Shown here: piece by piece, positions 8,844 to 18,994 of the stretch
How positions within the stretch are numbered: the first letter of the stretch is position 1
Layout of the letters: each line of letters begins with the position of its first letter
Source: 2-02-FULL-47-50 sp964479045
GTDB taxonomy: Bacteria > Pseudomonadota > Gammaproteobacteria > Eutrophobiales > Eutrophobiaceae
Assembly: GCA_964479045.1 (NCBI GenBank)
Contig: CAYZJI010000002.1
Location: 62,001-126,000 of the forward strand
Direction of reading: 5' to 3'
DNA: 64,000 nucleotides
Notes under the pieces: generated by a model
What the model saw: only the letters and a program-made list of their open reading frames with translations
Database searches by the model: none
What the model was told of the DNA's origin: nothing
Made by a program: the position numbers and the translations under genes

Positions 8844-10151
8844 CTAGAAGCTCACCAGGGTGTAAAACCAGATTTTGCGAGTATCAAACGCGACAGGCCC
8901 GTTCGTCAGAAGGTTGATAGGATTGCTATCGGCGTTATAGTCCGCATATTTCAGTCCCAGGGTCAGGTATTGCCCGAATTTACGGCTGAGTTCCATGTCC
9001 AGTTCGTTACCGTAATCGTAATCCAGATGATCGGAACGCAAAGCGTGATAACTGATATTGAAATTAAAACCGTGTGTTGTCATCACAGACGTCACGAAAT
9101 AGTCCCGGATGCCATCATTGGGCGTGACCAGAAAACGATCCGCCGTCCCCTGAAAGGCGTGATTGGTTCCAAGGATAGTAACGAAGGATCCGTTCACTGT
9201 GCCATCACCGCTCAGGCGTTCATAACTGAATTTCAACATCAGGCTGTCCAGTAATTGCGGCGGTTTGATTTTGAACCCGGCTTCCAGCAGTTGATAACTG
9301 GCATCGTAGTCGGTGGGATTTTCAGCATAATCCGACTGGTCGGCATATTCCGCAGTATAAATAGGCGTCAGCCAGTCACGCAGCGGATATTCACCATAAA
9401 GCCGCACACCCATCGTGCGTGATGAAAACCGCGCGGCTTTGTCAAAATCGAAGAGATAGGTATAGCCTTCCAGTTGTGCCCACTGGAAGCGTTTGTTCTG
9501 CAGATTGACGAAATGACTGTCGCTGTCGAAATTACTCAGAGGTTCAACGGCGGAAGTTCCGAAGATGCGATTCACGTTCCAGACATAGGCATAGGACAAA
9601 CGTGTATCCTTGAACCAGGTATTGCTCAAACTCACTGCATCAAAGGTTTGCCAGTTTTGCCGCCAGAGAATGTTGCCGATAAACCGGTGAAATGGCGCTT
9701 CACGATAGGTAATGGCCTGCCGTCCAATGCGGATCTGGTTGGCGGCGGGCGCGAGGTATTGCAGATAGCCCTGGTTCAGTTCCGTGCCGTCCGGATCAAC
9801 CACCGTGGCATAACGGCTGGGCATGCCCAGCCCTTCGTTGAATTCTCCGCCGAAAACACGGCTGACCTGTTCCAGTTCAAGAAATGCAGAGAAATCATGA
9901 AAAGCCCCGCTCTGGTAACTGACGGCCGTGCGCAGTGTGCTGGCATTGGCGTCCTTGAGCGGTACTCCGCCGGGACTGAAGTCATCTTCGACGTGCTCAA
10001 AACGGTAACGCAGATTGACCTTGAATTCGCCGGTAGTGATCGCATCACCCAGTGTATTTTCAGCCTGACTGATATTCAACATAGAGTTGAACACCAACAG
10101 CCCGGTGCACAAAGTCAGCCGGGATATATCATGTTTCCCGAGAGTAAACAT
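8844..10151 (-). CDS. Outer-membrane porin, alginate-export-like beta-barrel
   Basis: About 435 residues with a signal peptide ending near SQA and alternating amphipathic strands ending in a C-terminal Phe (WFYTLVSF), the usual outer-membrane barrel signature. Features such as RYRFEHVEDD, the RIGRQAITY segment and the ending resemble the alginate_exp family (Pseudomonas AlgE-like), whose members often transport unknown solutes. I choose ATG 10151 because GGGGGACAGG directly precedes it; an ATG 15 bp further upstream overlaps that ribosome site. It is divergent from narK across a region holding a palindromic FNR box centred about 64 bp upstream, so it may share anaerobic control. A role in nitrate or nitrite entry is inference only. 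Confidence 0.75.
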   Translation of the reverse strand: MFTLGKHDISRLTLCTGLLVFNSMLNISQAENTLGDAITTGEFKVNLRYRFEHVEDDFSPGGVPLKDANASTLRTAVSYQSGAFHDFSAFLELEQVSRVFGGEFNEGLGMPSRYATVVDPDGTELNQGYLQYLAPAANQIRIGRQAITYREAPFHRFIGNILWRQNWQTFDAVSLSNTWFKDTRLSYAYVWNVNRIFGTSAVEPLSNFDSDSHFVNLQNKRFQWAQLEGYTYLFDFDKAARFSSRTMGVRLYGEYPLRDWLTPIYTAEYADQSDYAENPTDYDASYQLLEAGFKIKPPQLLDSLMLKFSYERLSGDGTVNGSFVTILGTNHAFQGTADRFLVTPNDGIRDYFVTSVMTTHGFNFNISYHALRSDHLDYDYGNELDMELSRKFGQYLTLGLKYADYNADSNPINLLTNGPVAFDTRKIWFYTLVSF

Positions 10152-10207
10152 ACCTGTCCCCCGCATTTTGTTTTGTTACAGCCTATTACAGACTTTTGCC
10201 GGTTGGC

Positions 10208-10249
10208 TTGATCCAGATCAAGTTTCTGCACTGTCTCAGTGCATACAAT
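10208..10249 (+). promoter_or_regulatory. FNR-dependent class II promoter of the nar operon
   Basis: TTGATCCAGATCAA at 10208-10221 is a perfect FNR box and the exact reverse complement of the one at 5111. A -10 element TACAAT lies at 10244-10249, predicting a transcription start near 10256, 41.5 bp from the box centre: textbook class II FNR geometry. The symmetric box could also drive the divergent porin, where TAGGCT at 10180-10185 on the minus strand could be a -10. Confidence 0.82.
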
Positions 10250-10306
10250 TCATACAAAGAATGCTGTTGAGCTTGGATCTGTGAATAACAAGAAGAGGTA
10301 GAAACG

Positions 10307-11575
10307 ATGGCGCCTTCCCAGACGTACAAACAGATTTCCATTCTGGCTTCCAGTACCTTTGCCTTCACCATTTGTTTTGCGGTATGGGTCATGTTCTCGA
10401 TCATCGGCATTCCCATACGCGACACTCTCAATCTCAATGAAACCCAGTTCGGGTTACTGGCGGCAACACCGATCCTGACCGGCTCGCTGATCCGCCTGCC
10501 TATCGGTATCTGGACTGATCGACATGGTGGACGGATCGTATTTTTTCTGTTGATGCTCTCAACCATTGTTCCGATCTGGTTGATTTCCCGTGCCACGGAG
10601 TACTGGCACTTTCTGGTGCTGGGTCTGTTTGTCGGAGTCGCGGGCGGGGCATTTTCCGTCGGCATCGCCTATGTGGCACGCTGGTTCAGCCGTCCCCGCC
10701 AGGGTTTTGCCATGGGTATTTTCGGCGCCGGTAATGCCGGTGCGGCACTGACCAAATTTGTCGCGCCGACAATCGTGGTGGTATATGGCTGGCAGATGGT
10801 GCCTCGAGTGTATGCCATTGCCATGCTGGTCACTGCAATTCTGTTCTGGATGTTCACCTATACCGACAAGAGTCATCAGGTTGGTCAGTCAGTCACACTG
10901 CGCCAGCAACTCAGCGCCCTGAAGGATCCGAACGTGTGGAAACTCTGCCAGTTTTATTCGATCGTATTTGGTGGTTATGTGGCCCTGTCTCTGTGGTTGA
11001 CCAAGTACTACATCAATGAATACGGCTTCGGCATCCAGACGGCGGCATTGATCGCATCCATCTTCGTTTTGCCTTCCGGCGTGATTCGCGCTGCCGGTGG
11101 CTGGATTTCTGATCGCTATGGCGCGCATCCGGTGACGTGGTGGGTGCTGCTGGTGTCATGGGTGTGCCTGTTCTTTATGTCCTATCCGCAGACCGAAATG
11201 ACCATCCAGACGATCAATGGGCCACTGACCTTCAGCATCGGCTTGAATGCGTGGATGTTCACGGCTTTACTTTTTGTTGTCGGCATTGCCTGGGGCTTCG
11301 GCAAGGCTTCGGTGTTCAAATACATCTCGGATGCGTACCCGGACAATATCGGAGTGATTTCCGGCATCGTCGGTCTGGCCGGTGGCATGGGTGGTTTCCT
11401 GCTACCCATCATGTTTGGCGCACTGGTCGACTTCACCGGTGTACGCTCCAGTATTTTCATGTTGCTCTGGGGCGTGACGCTGGTGTCATTGATCTGGATG
11501 TACTGGACGGAAATTGTGCCTGCGCGCAGCGGACGCGGGACCGGTGCGGCGCCATTGGCCGCACAGCACGCCTGA
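10307..11575 (+). CDS. narK: Nitrate/nitrite transporter, NarK1 type
   Basis: 422 residues, 12-helix major facilitator of the nitrate-nitrite porter family. Family-typical segments include the GRIVFFLL region after the short TDRHGG loop, the glycine-rich FGAGNAGAALTKF helix, and GLAGGMGGFLLPI. It imports nitrate for NarG, probably with protons (the NarK1 role in tandem NarK pairs, by analogy with Paracoccus and Pseudomonas). It is first in the nar operon, behind the FNR promoter, with AGAGG upstream of its ATG. The second narK follows after 31 bp. Confidence 0.9.
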   Translation: MAPSQTYKQISILASSTFAFTICFAVWVMFSIIGIPIRDTLNLNETQFGLLAATPILTGSLIRLPIGIWTDRHGGRIVFFLLMLSTIVPIWLISRATEYWHFLVLGLFVGVAGGAFSVGIAYVARWFSRPRQGFAMGIFGAGNAGAALTKFVAPTIVVVYGWQMVPRVYAIAMLVTAILFWMFTYTDKSHQVGQSVTLRQQLSALKDPNVWKLCQFYSIVFGGYVALSLWLTKYYINEYGFGIQTAALIASIFVLPSGVIRAAGGWISDRYGAHPVTWWVLLVSWVCLFFMSYPQTEMTIQTINGPLTFSIGLNAWMFTALLFVVGIAWGFGKASVFKYISDAYPDNIGVISGIVGLAGGMGGFLLPIMFGALVDFTGVRSSIFMLLWGVTLVSLIWMYWTEIVPARSGRGTGAAPLAAQHA

Positions 11576-11606
11576 TCATTACTAAAGTTCAAGAAGGAGC
11601 TGAAAG

Positions 11607-13025
11607 ATGAGCGTACAAATGGTTTCAGACAAACCCAAACTGGGAAGCGTGTTACGCATCTGGACGCCGGAAGACAAGGCGTTCTGGGAACATCAGGGCA
11701 AGGCCATCGCCAACCTCAATCTCTGGATCTCCGTTCCCTGCCTGTTTCTTGCCTTTGCCGTATGGCAGTTGTGGAGTGTGGTTGCGGTCAATCTGAATAC
11801 ACTCGGTTTCACCTTCACACCCAATCAGCTGTTCTGGCTGGCCGCCGCACCGGCACTTTCCGGTGCAACCTTGCGGATTTTCTATTCATTCATGGTGCCC
11901 ATCTTCGGCGGGCGTGAATGGACAGCCATCTCGACAGCCTCACTGCTGATACCCACGATTGGTATCGGTATTGCGATACAGGATCTGTCGACCAGTTACT
12001 CCACATTTCTGATATTGGCATTGTTGTGTGGCTTCGGCGGTGGAAATTTTTCATCCTCCATGGCCAACATCAATTTCTTTTTCCCCAAGGAACGCAAGGG
12101 ATCGGCACTCGGTGTGAATGCCGGGCTTGGCAACCTTGGTGTATCTTCCGTACAGTTTCTGGCACCGCTGGTGATTGCGGCGGGTGTGTATGGTCCACTG
12201 GCTGGACCACCACAAACTATCATCAATCAAGCCGGACAGACTGTGAACATCTGGGCACAGAATGCCGCCTTTGTGTGGGTGCCTTTCATTATTATTGCCA
12301 GTCTGGCGGCATGGATAGGCATGAATGATATTGCCGATGCCAAAGCATCGTTCCGTGATCAGGCGGTGATCTTCAAACGCAAGCACAACTGGATTATGTG
12401 CTGGCTCTATCTCGGGACCTTCGGTTCGTTCATCGGCTACTCCGCAGGTTTCCCTTTACTCATCAAGTCACAATTTCCCGGCGTGAACGCATTGCAGTAT
12501 GCGTGGATGGGCCCGCTGATTGGCGCAGTGATACGTCCATTTGGCGGGTGGTTGGCGGACAAGCTGGGCGGAGCCATTGTGACCTTCTGGAATTTTATTG
12601 TGATGGCACTGGCAGTAGGTGGGGTGCTGTATTTCCTGCCGTCCGGTCCTTCGGGCGGAAGTTTTGCCGGATTCTTCCTGTGTTTTATGGTGTTGTTTCT
12701 CACGACGGGCATCGGCAATGGCTCAACCTTCCGCATGATCCCGGTGATCTTCATGACCGACAGGCAACGTGCTGCTGCAGGCAAGGGCAAGGAAGCAGCA
12801 GAACAGGCGGTGAAAGAAGCCAACAAGGAAGCCGCCGCAGTCCTTGGTTTTTCGGGGGCCATTGGCGCCTACGGCGGATTTTTTATTCCAAAAAGTTATG
12901 GCACTTCGATCAGCTTGATGGGCGGCCCTGAAGGTGCGCTGTATTTATTCATTGTGTTTTATCTAAGCTGCATTTGCATTACATGGTGGTATTACGCTCG
13001 CAGGAATGCCGAAATGCCGTGTTAA
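11607..13025 (+). CDS. narK: Nitrate/nitrite antiporter, NarK2 type
   Basis: 472 residues, major facilitator of the nitrate/nitrite porter family, longer than its neighbour because of an N-terminal extension (WTPEDKAFWEHQGKAIANLNLWISVPCLFLAFAVW in pieces) and a charged cytoplasmic loop rich in Ala/Glu/Lys around 390-410. E. coli NarK has the same WxPExxxFWxxxGxxIAxRNLWIS type of start. Inferred to exchange cytoplasmic nitrite for external nitrate. The ribosome site is AAGAAGGAG. Tandem NarK1 and NarK2 genes ahead of narGHJI occur in many denitrifiers. Confidence 0.9.
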   Translation: MSVQMVSDKPKLGSVLRIWTPEDKAFWEHQGKAIANLNLWISVPCLFLAFAVWQLWSVVAVNLNTLGFTFTPNQLFWLAAAPALSGATLRIFYSFMVPIFGGREWTAISTASLLIPTIGIGIAIQDLSTSYSTFLILALLCGFGGGNFSSSMANINFFFPKERKGSALGVNAGLGNLGVSSVQFLAPLVIAAGVYGPLAGPPQTIINQAGQTVNIWAQNAAFVWVPFIIIASLAAWIGMNDIADAKASFRDQAVIFKRKHNWIMCWLYLGTFGSFIGYSAGFPLLIKSQFPGVNALQYAWMGPLIGAVIRPFGGWLADKLGGAIVTFWNFIVMALAVGGVLYFLPSGPSGGSFAGFFLCFMVLFLTTGIGNGSTFRMIPVIFMTDRQRAAAGKGKEAAEQAVKEANKEAAAVLGFSGAIGAYGGFFIPKSYGTSISLMGGPEGALYLFIVFYLSCICITWWYYARRNAEMPC

Positions 13026-13038
13026 TGAGGTTACGATC

Positions 13039-16000
13039 ATGAGCCACTTTCTCGACAGGTTGAAGTTCTTCACACAGGAACGGGAATCGTTTGCCGAGGG
13101 ACACGGCATGGTCACTCACGAAGACCGGTCCTGGGAAGAGGGCTACCGCAAACGCTGGCAGCATGACAAGATTGTTCGATCCACGCATGGCGTAAACTGC
13201 ACCGGTTCATGCAGCTGGAAGATTTATGTCAAGGGCGGAATCGTGACTTGGGAAACACAACAGACTGATTATCCCCGCACGCGTCCCGATATGCCCAATC
13301 ACGAACCGCGGGGTTGTTCGCGAGGCGCATCTTATAGCTGGTATCTCTACAGTGCCAACCGCGTGAAATATCCAATGGTGCGCGGACGTCTGGTCCGTGC
13401 GTGGCGTGAAGCACGCAAAACCATGAATCCGGTTGACGCCTGGACTTTGATTGTTGAAGACGACAAAAAACGGAGAGCGTATCAGACCACCCGCGGCATG
13501 GGTGGATTCATCCGTTCCAACTGGGAAGAGGTCAATGAGATCATCGCAGCCGCGAATGTATATACCATAAAAAAATACGGCCCGGATCGCATCATCGGGT
13601 TCTCACCGATTCCGGCCATGTCGATGGTGTCCTATGCTGCGGGCAGCCGTTATTTATCATTGATTGGCGGTGTGTGCATGAGTTTCTATGACTGGTATTG
13701 CGATCTTCCGCCTTCCAGTCCGCAGGTGTGGGGCGAACAAACTGATGTGCCGGAATCTGCAGACTGGTACAACTCCACCTTCATCATGGCATGGGGTTCG
13801 AATGTGCCGCAAACGCGCACACCTGATGCACACTTCTTCACCGAGGTTCGTTACAAAGGCGCAAAAACCGTTGCTGTGACGCCTGATTATTCCGAAGTCG
13901 CCAAATTGTGTGATCTGTGGTTGCACCCGAAACAGGGCACGGATGCGGCGATGGCCATGGCGATGGGGCATGTGATTCTCAGGGAATTTCATCTGGAAAA
14001 ACCCTCGTCCTATTTCAGTGACTATGTACGCCGTTACAGTGACATGCCGATGCTGGTGAAACTGGTGAAACGTGGTGATCGCTATGTGCCGGATCGTTTC
14101 ATCCGTGCCAGTGATTTTTCCGATCAACTGTCACAATCCAACAAACCGGACTGGAAGACTGTCGGAATTGATGAAACTACCGGTAATGTAATCGTGCCGA
14201 ATGGTTCGATAGGGTTCCGCTGGGGCCAGACTGACGGCAAGTGGAACCTGGAATCCAGAAATGCAAACTCGGGCGCCGAAACTAAACTTGCATTGTCATT
14301 GATCGACCGGCGAGATGCAGTGATAACAGTGGCCTTCCCGTATTTTGGCGGGGTGGAGAATGAACGCTTCCAGAATAACGATCAGGGTGCGAACGTTATG
14401 TTGCGTAATGTGCCGGTCAAAAAGCTCATTCTGGCAGAGGGTGAAACCTGTGTTGCGACAGTATTTGATTTGCTGGTGGCAAATTATGGTATTGATCGCG
14501 GCCTGGGTGGCGGCAATGTTGCTAAATCCTATGATCAGGACGTTCCCTATACGCCAAAGTGGCAGGAAAAAATCACTGGCGTGAAGGCAGCTGATGTGAT
14601 CGCTGTGGCCCGCCAGTTTGCGGACAACGCCGACAAGACTGAAGGTAAATCCATGGTCATCATCGGTGCAGCCATGAACCACTGGTATCACAGTGACATG
14701 AATTATCGCGGCATCATCAATATGTTGATTATGTGCGGCTGTGTGGGCAAATCCGGCGGTGGCTGGGCGCATTATGTCGGCCAGGAAAAACTCCGGCCGC
14801 AAACCGGCTGGACCGCGCTGGCATTTGCACTGGATTGGCACCGTCCGCCCCGGCAGATGAACTCTACGTCATTCTTTTATGCGCACACGGATCAATGGCG
14901 TTATGAAAAACTGTCTGTCAGGGAGATTCTCTCTCCGCTGGCTGACCCCAAGGAATTTACCGGCAGTCTGATTGATTTCAATGTGCGGGCGGAGCGCATG
15001 GGCTGGTTGCCCAGTGCGCCCCAGTTGCAGATCAACCCGTTGCAGGTATGCCGTGATGCGGCTGCCGCAGGAATTGATCCCAAAGAGTATGCGGTGAAGG
15101 CCTTGAAGGCAGGCAGGTTACACATGTCTTGTGAAGACCCGGACCATCCGGACAACTTCCCGCGTAATATGTTTGTGTGGCGCTCCAACCTTTTGGGTTC
15201 GAGTGGCAAGGGCCATGAATATTTTCTGAAACACCTGCTGGGGACGAGTCATGGGGTACAGGGCAAGGACCTTGGCAGTCTGGGCGGTGAAAAACCGGAA
15301 GAGGTGAAATGGCATGAAGAGGCGCCCATCGGCAAACTGGATTTGCTGGTGACACTGGATTTCCGCATGTCGACGACTTGTCTCTATTCCGACATCGTGT
15401 TGCCGACCGCGACCTGGTATGAAAAAAATGATCTCAATACCTCGGACATGCATCCGTTTATTCACCCGTTATCAGCGGCCGTCGATCCGGTATGGGAATC
15501 ACGCAGTGACTGGGAAATCTACAAGGGCATTGCGAAAAAGTTTTCCGAAGTGGCAAGAGGCCATCTGGGTATGGAAAAAGAGCTGGTACTGACACCGGTC
15601 ATGCACGACACACCGGCCGAGCTTGCACAATCCACCTCGGTGCAGCAGTGGAAGCGAGGTGAATGTGATCTGGTCCCCGGTCAGACTGCACCCCAGGTGA
15701 CGGTGATCGAACGCGACTATCCCAACACGTACAAAAAATTTACGGCATTGGGACCCTTGATGTCCAAAGTGGGTAATGGCGGCAAGGGCATCGCGTGGAA
15801 TACCGAGCATGAAGTCGAAGCACTGCGTACACTGAACTATCCGGTGACGGAACCCGGGATCACTCAAGGCATGCCGCGCATCGAGTCCGATATCGATGCC
15901 TGTGAAGTCGTGTTGATGCTGGCGCCGGAGACCAACGGCGAAGTTGCCGTCAAGGCCTGGGAAGCATTATCAAAAATTACCGGACGTGAACACAAGCACC

Positions 16001-16788
16001 TCGCATTGGCAAAAGAGGATGAAAAAATCCGTTTCCGCGACATACAGGCACAACCGAGAAAAATCATTTCGAGTCCCACCTGGAGCGGGATCGAGTCTGA
16101 ACATGTCAGTTACAACTCCGGCTATACCAATGTGCATGAACTGATCCCGTGGCGTACCCTGACCGGCCGCCAGCAGTTTTACCAGGATCACAAATGGATG
16201 CTCGGGTTTGGTGAAGGGCTATGTATTTACAAACCACCGGTGGATCTGAAAACCATTCATCCCATGGAAGGCATCAAGCCGAACGGCAATCGGGAAGTGG
16301 TGCTGAATTTCATCACACCGCATCAGAAATGGGGCATCCATTCCACCTATACGGACAATCTCCTGATGCTGACCCTGTCACGTGGCGGGCCGATTGTCTG
16401 GTTGTCCGAAGTGGATGCACAACGCGCAGGCATTGAGGACAACGACTGGATTGAACTGTTTAATGTAAACGGGGCGATTACGGCACGTGCCGTGGTCTCA
16501 CAACGTGTGAATGAAGGCCTGTGCCTGATGTATCACGCGCAGGAAAAAATTGTGAATGTGCCCGGCTCCGAACTTACCGGGTTGCGTGGTGGCATTCATA
16601 ATTCCGTCACTCGCACTGTCGTCAAACCCACGCACATGATCGGCGGTTATGCGCAACTGAGTTACGGATTTAACTATTATGGCACCATCGGTACCAACCG
16701 CGATGAGTTTGTCATCGTCCGGAAAATGAAAACGGTCGACTGGCTGGATCAACCGGCTGAATCGGCCGCACAAGGAGAACCGCGATGA
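13039..16788 (+). CDS. narG: Respiratory nitrate reductase alpha subunit
   Basis: 1,249 residues (E. coli NarG 1,247). Cytoplasmic catalytic subunit carrying the molybdenum bis-guanine-dinucleotide cofactor; reduces nitrate to nitrite. The N-terminal FS0 cluster ligands are visible in HGVNCTGSCSW (His and two Cys) with the fourth Cys in EPRGCSRG, and the molybdenum Asp lies in EQTDVPESADWYNS. Similarity to E. coli runs the whole length. I choose ATG 13039 (MSHFLDRLKFF, GAGG upstream), which matches known NarG starts; the frame also opens at 13006 inside narK2, but those 11 residues are not conserved. narH overlaps its stop by 4 bp. Confidence 0.97.
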   Translation: MSHFLDRLKFFTQERESFAEGHGMVTHEDRSWEEGYRKRWQHDKIVRSTHGVNCTGSCSWKIYVKGGIVTWETQQTDYPRTRPDMPNHEPRGCSRGASYSWYLYSANRVKYPMVRGRLVRAWREARKTMNPVDAWTLIVEDDKKRRAYQTTRGMGGFIRSNWEEVNEIIAAANVYTIKKYGPDRIIGFSPIPAMSMVSYAAGSRYLSLIGGVCMSFYDWYCDLPPSSPQVWGEQTDVPESADWYNSTFIMAWGSNVPQTRTPDAHFFTEVRYKGAKTVAVTPDYSEVAKLCDLWLHPKQGTDAAMAMAMGHVILREFHLEKPSSYFSDYVRRYSDMPMLVKLVKRGDRYVPDRFIRASDFSDQLSQSNKPDWKTVGIDETTGNVIVPNGSIGFRWGQTDGKWNLESRNANSGAETKLALSLIDRRDAVITVAFPYFGGVENERFQNNDQGANVMLRNVPVKKLILAEGETCVATVFDLLVANYGIDRGLGGGNVAKSYDQDVPYTPKWQEKITGVKAADVIAVARQFADNADKTEGKSMVIIGAAMNHWYHSDMNYRGIINMLIMCGCVGKSGGGWAHYVGQEKLRPQTGWTALAFALDWHRPPRQMNSTSFFYAHTDQWRYEKLSVREILSPLADPKEFTGSLIDFNVRAERMGWLPSAPQLQINPLQVCRDAAAAGIDPKEYAVKALKAGRLHMSCEDPDHPDNFPRNMFVWRSNLLGSSGKGHEYFLKHLLGTSHGVQGKDLGSLGGEKPEEVKWHEEAPIGKLDLLVTLDFRMSTTCLYSDIVLPTATWYEKNDLNTSDMHPFIHPLSAAVDPVWESRSDWEIYKGIAKKFSEVARGHLGMEKELVLTPVMHDTPAELAQSTSVQQWKRGECDLVPGQTAPQVTVIERDYPNTYKKFTALGPLMSKVGNGGKGIAWNTEHEVEALRTLNYPVTEPGITQGMPRIESDIDACEVVLMLAPETNGEVAVKAWEALSKITGREHKHLALAKEDEKIRFRDIQAQPRKIISSPTWSGIESEHVSYNSGYTNVHELIPWRTLTGRQQFYQDHKWMLGFGEGLCIYKPPVDLKTIHPMEGIKPNGNREVVLNFITPHQKWGIHSTYTDNLLMLTLSRGGPIVWLSEVDAQRAGIEDNDWIELFNVNGAITARAVVSQRVNEGLCLMYHAQEKIVNVPGSELTGLRGGIHNSVTRTVVKPTHMIGGYAQLSYGFNYYGTIGTNRDEFVIVRKMKTVDWLDQPAESAAQGEPR

Positions 16789-18308
16789 AAATCCGTGCCC
16801 AGATTGGAATGGTCCTGAATCTCGACAAATGTATCGGGTGTCATACCTGTTCCGTGACATGTAAAAACGTATGGACGTCACGCGAAGGTATGGAGTACGC
16901 ATGGTTCAATAATGTTGAAACCAAGCCGGGCATCGGTTATCCGAAGGAGTGGGAAAACCAGGACAAATGGAATGGCGGCTGGGTGCGCAAACAAAATGGA
17001 AAAATCGAGCCGAAGCAGGGCGGCAAGCTGGCTGTCCTCATGAAGATCTTTGCCAACCCGAATCTGCCACAGATTGATGATTATTACGAACCTTTCACAT
17101 TTGACTATCAGCACCTGCATACGGCGCCAGAAATGAAAGCGGCACCGGTGGCCCGGCCACGTTCGCTGATTTCCGGAGAACGCATGGAAAAAATCGAATG
17201 GGGCCCGAACTGGGAAGAAATTCTCGGCGGTGAATTTTCCAAACGCTCAAAAGATGCAAATTTCGAGGATGTGCAGAAGGACATCTACGGACAGTTTGAA
17301 AATACCTTCATGATGTATCTGCCACGTTTATGTGAGCATTGTCTGAATCCCACCTGTGTGGCTTCCTGTCCGTCCGGGTCAATCTATAAACGCGAAGAAG
17401 ACGGTATTGTGTTGATCGATCAGGACAAGTGCCGCGGCTGGCGCATGTGTGTGTCCGGCTGTCCCTACAAGAAAATCTATTACAACTGGTCGACCGGCAA
17501 GGCGGAAAAATGCATATTCTGTTATCCGCGCATTGAAGCCGGGCAACCCACAGTGTGTTCTGAAACCTGTGTGGGACGCATCCGCTATCTTGGCGTATTG
17601 CTTTATGACGCCGATCGCATCGAACAGGCTGCAAGTGTTGCCAATGACAAGGATTTGTACAAGGCGCAACTGGGTGTGTTTCTCAATCCGGACAATCCGG
17701 TGGTGATTGAACAGGCGCGCAAGGACGGAGTGCCGGAATCATGGCTGACGGCAGCAAAAGCATCCCCGGTTTACAAAATGGTGATGGAGTGGAAAGTGGC
17801 ACTGCCACTGCATCCGGAATACCGCACCTTGCCGATGGTCTGGTATGTGCCGCCCTTGTCACCTATCACAGCGGCCTCGAACTCCGGTCAGGTCAGTGCC
17901 TTCGGTCAATTACCGGACGTGCGCAGTCTGCGTATACCGCTCAAGTATCTCGCCAATCTGTTGACCGCCGGTGATGAAGAACCGGTGGCTGCAGCACTGG
18001 AGCGCATGCTGGCCATGCGCGCCTATATGCGTGATCGGCATGTTGAAAAGAAAGAAAACAGCGCAGTGCTCGAACAGGTTGGCATGAGTGTGCAGGAAAT
18101 CGAAGAAATGTATCGTTATATGGCGATTGCCAATTATGAGGATCGTTTTGTTATCCCGACAGCCCACCGTGAATATGCTGAGAATGCCTTTGATCTGCGC
18201 GGCGGCTGCGGGTTCTCGTTTGGTAATGGCTGTTCCGATGGCATCTCCAGCCCCGGACTGTTCGGCGGCAAAAAGAAAAAAGTAATTCCCATCAAGGCGG
18301 CAAGCTGA
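16785..18308 (+). CDS. narH: Respiratory nitrate reductase beta subunit
   Basis: 507 residues; electron-transfer subunit linking NarI hemes to NarG. Four iron-sulfur motifs are visible: CIGCHTCSVTC near residues 16-26, CEHCLNPTCVASC near 184-196, CRGWRMCVSGC (Trp replacing the second Cys, the known [3Fe-4S] variant) near 217-227, and CIFCYPR near 244. The start overlaps the narG stop (ATGA), so the subunits are translationally coupled. Confidence 0.97.
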   Translation: MKIRAQIGMVLNLDKCIGCHTCSVTCKNVWTSREGMEYAWFNNVETKPGIGYPKEWENQDKWNGGWVRKQNGKIEPKQGGKLAVLMKIFANPNLPQIDDYYEPFTFDYQHLHTAPEMKAAPVARPRSLISGERMEKIEWGPNWEEILGGEFSKRSKDANFEDVQKDIYGQFENTFMMYLPRLCEHCLNPTCVASCPSGSIYKREEDGIVLIDQDKCRGWRMCVSGCPYKKIYYNWSTGKAEKCIFCYPRIEAGQPTVCSETCVGRIRYLGVLLYDADRIEQAASVANDKDLYKAQLGVFLNPDNPVVIEQARKDGVPESWLTAAKASPVYKMVMEWKVALPLHPEYRTLPMVWYVPPLSPITAASNSGQVSAFGQLPDVRSLRIPLKYLANLLTAGDEEPVAAALERMLAMRAYMRDRHVEKKENSAVLEQVGMSVQEIEEMYRYMAIANYEDRFVIPTAHREYAENAFDLRGGCGFSFGNGCSDGISSPGLFGGKKKKVIPIKAAS

Positions 18309-18313
18309 GGAAG

Positions 18314-18994
18314 ATGCAAATGAAAATATTAAAAGGACTGGGTGCGCTTCTCACCTATCCAGAAGAGGATTTGATTACCGCATTGCCGGACCTTGCAGAA
18401 TTGATTGCCAGTGAAAAATTATTGTCACAGACCGATAAACAGGCATTGAACGGCTTGCTCTCACAACTGCAACATACGGACCTGCTGGAACTGCAGGAGC
18501 ACTATGTAGAGTTGTTTGATCGTGGCCGCGCAACTTCATTGAACCTGTTCGAACACGTGCATGGCGAATCCCGTGATCGCGGTCAGGCCATGGTGGATTT
18601 GAACCGCATTTATGCCCAGGCCGGCCTTACACTGTCCAGTAATGAATTACCGGATTATCTGCCGGCTGTCCTCGAATACCTGTCCCTGCGCCCACGGGCC
18701 GAAGTCCTGGACATGCTGGGTGATTGTGCCCATATACTGCGCGCCCTCGGAGAACGTCTGCGTGATCGGGATAGCCGCTATAGCGCTATATTCTCTGCGT
18801 TATTGACAGTTACCGGTGAGGAAGGCCTGGGTGCAAAGGATACAACTGCAACAGATCATGAAAAAAGTCTGGATGAGGAATGGGCCGATGAACCGGTGAT
18901 CTTCGGACCGGGTGCTGCACAGGGCTGCGGCAAACAGGCGCAGACATCCGTGATTAAATTCATGCCCGGAAATATTTCGCGAGGTGAGTCATGA
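18314..18994 (+). CDS. narJ: Nitrate reductase molybdenum cofactor assembly chaperone
   Basis: 226 residues, NarJ/TorD family. The helical core includes LTYPEEDL near the N-terminus and the LFEHVHGESRDRGQAM signature near 76-91, diagnostic for NarJ, which binds the NarG N-terminus and assists cofactor insertion and membrane docking. Two start codons are possible: ATG 18314, only 3 bp from the GAGG, or ATG 18320, which is better spaced. It follows narH after 5 bp and overlaps narI by 4 bp. Confidence 0.94.
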   Translation: MQMKILKGLGALLTYPEEDLITALPDLAELIASEKLLSQTDKQALNGLLSQLQHTDLLELQEHYVELFDRGRATSLNLFEHVHGESRDRGQAMVDLNRIYAQAGLTLSSNELPDYLPAVLEYLSLRPRAEVLDMLGDCAHILRALGERLRDRDSRYSAIFSALLTVTGEEGLGAKDTTATDHEKSLDEEWADEPVIFGPGAAQGCGKQAQTSVIKFMPGNISRGES

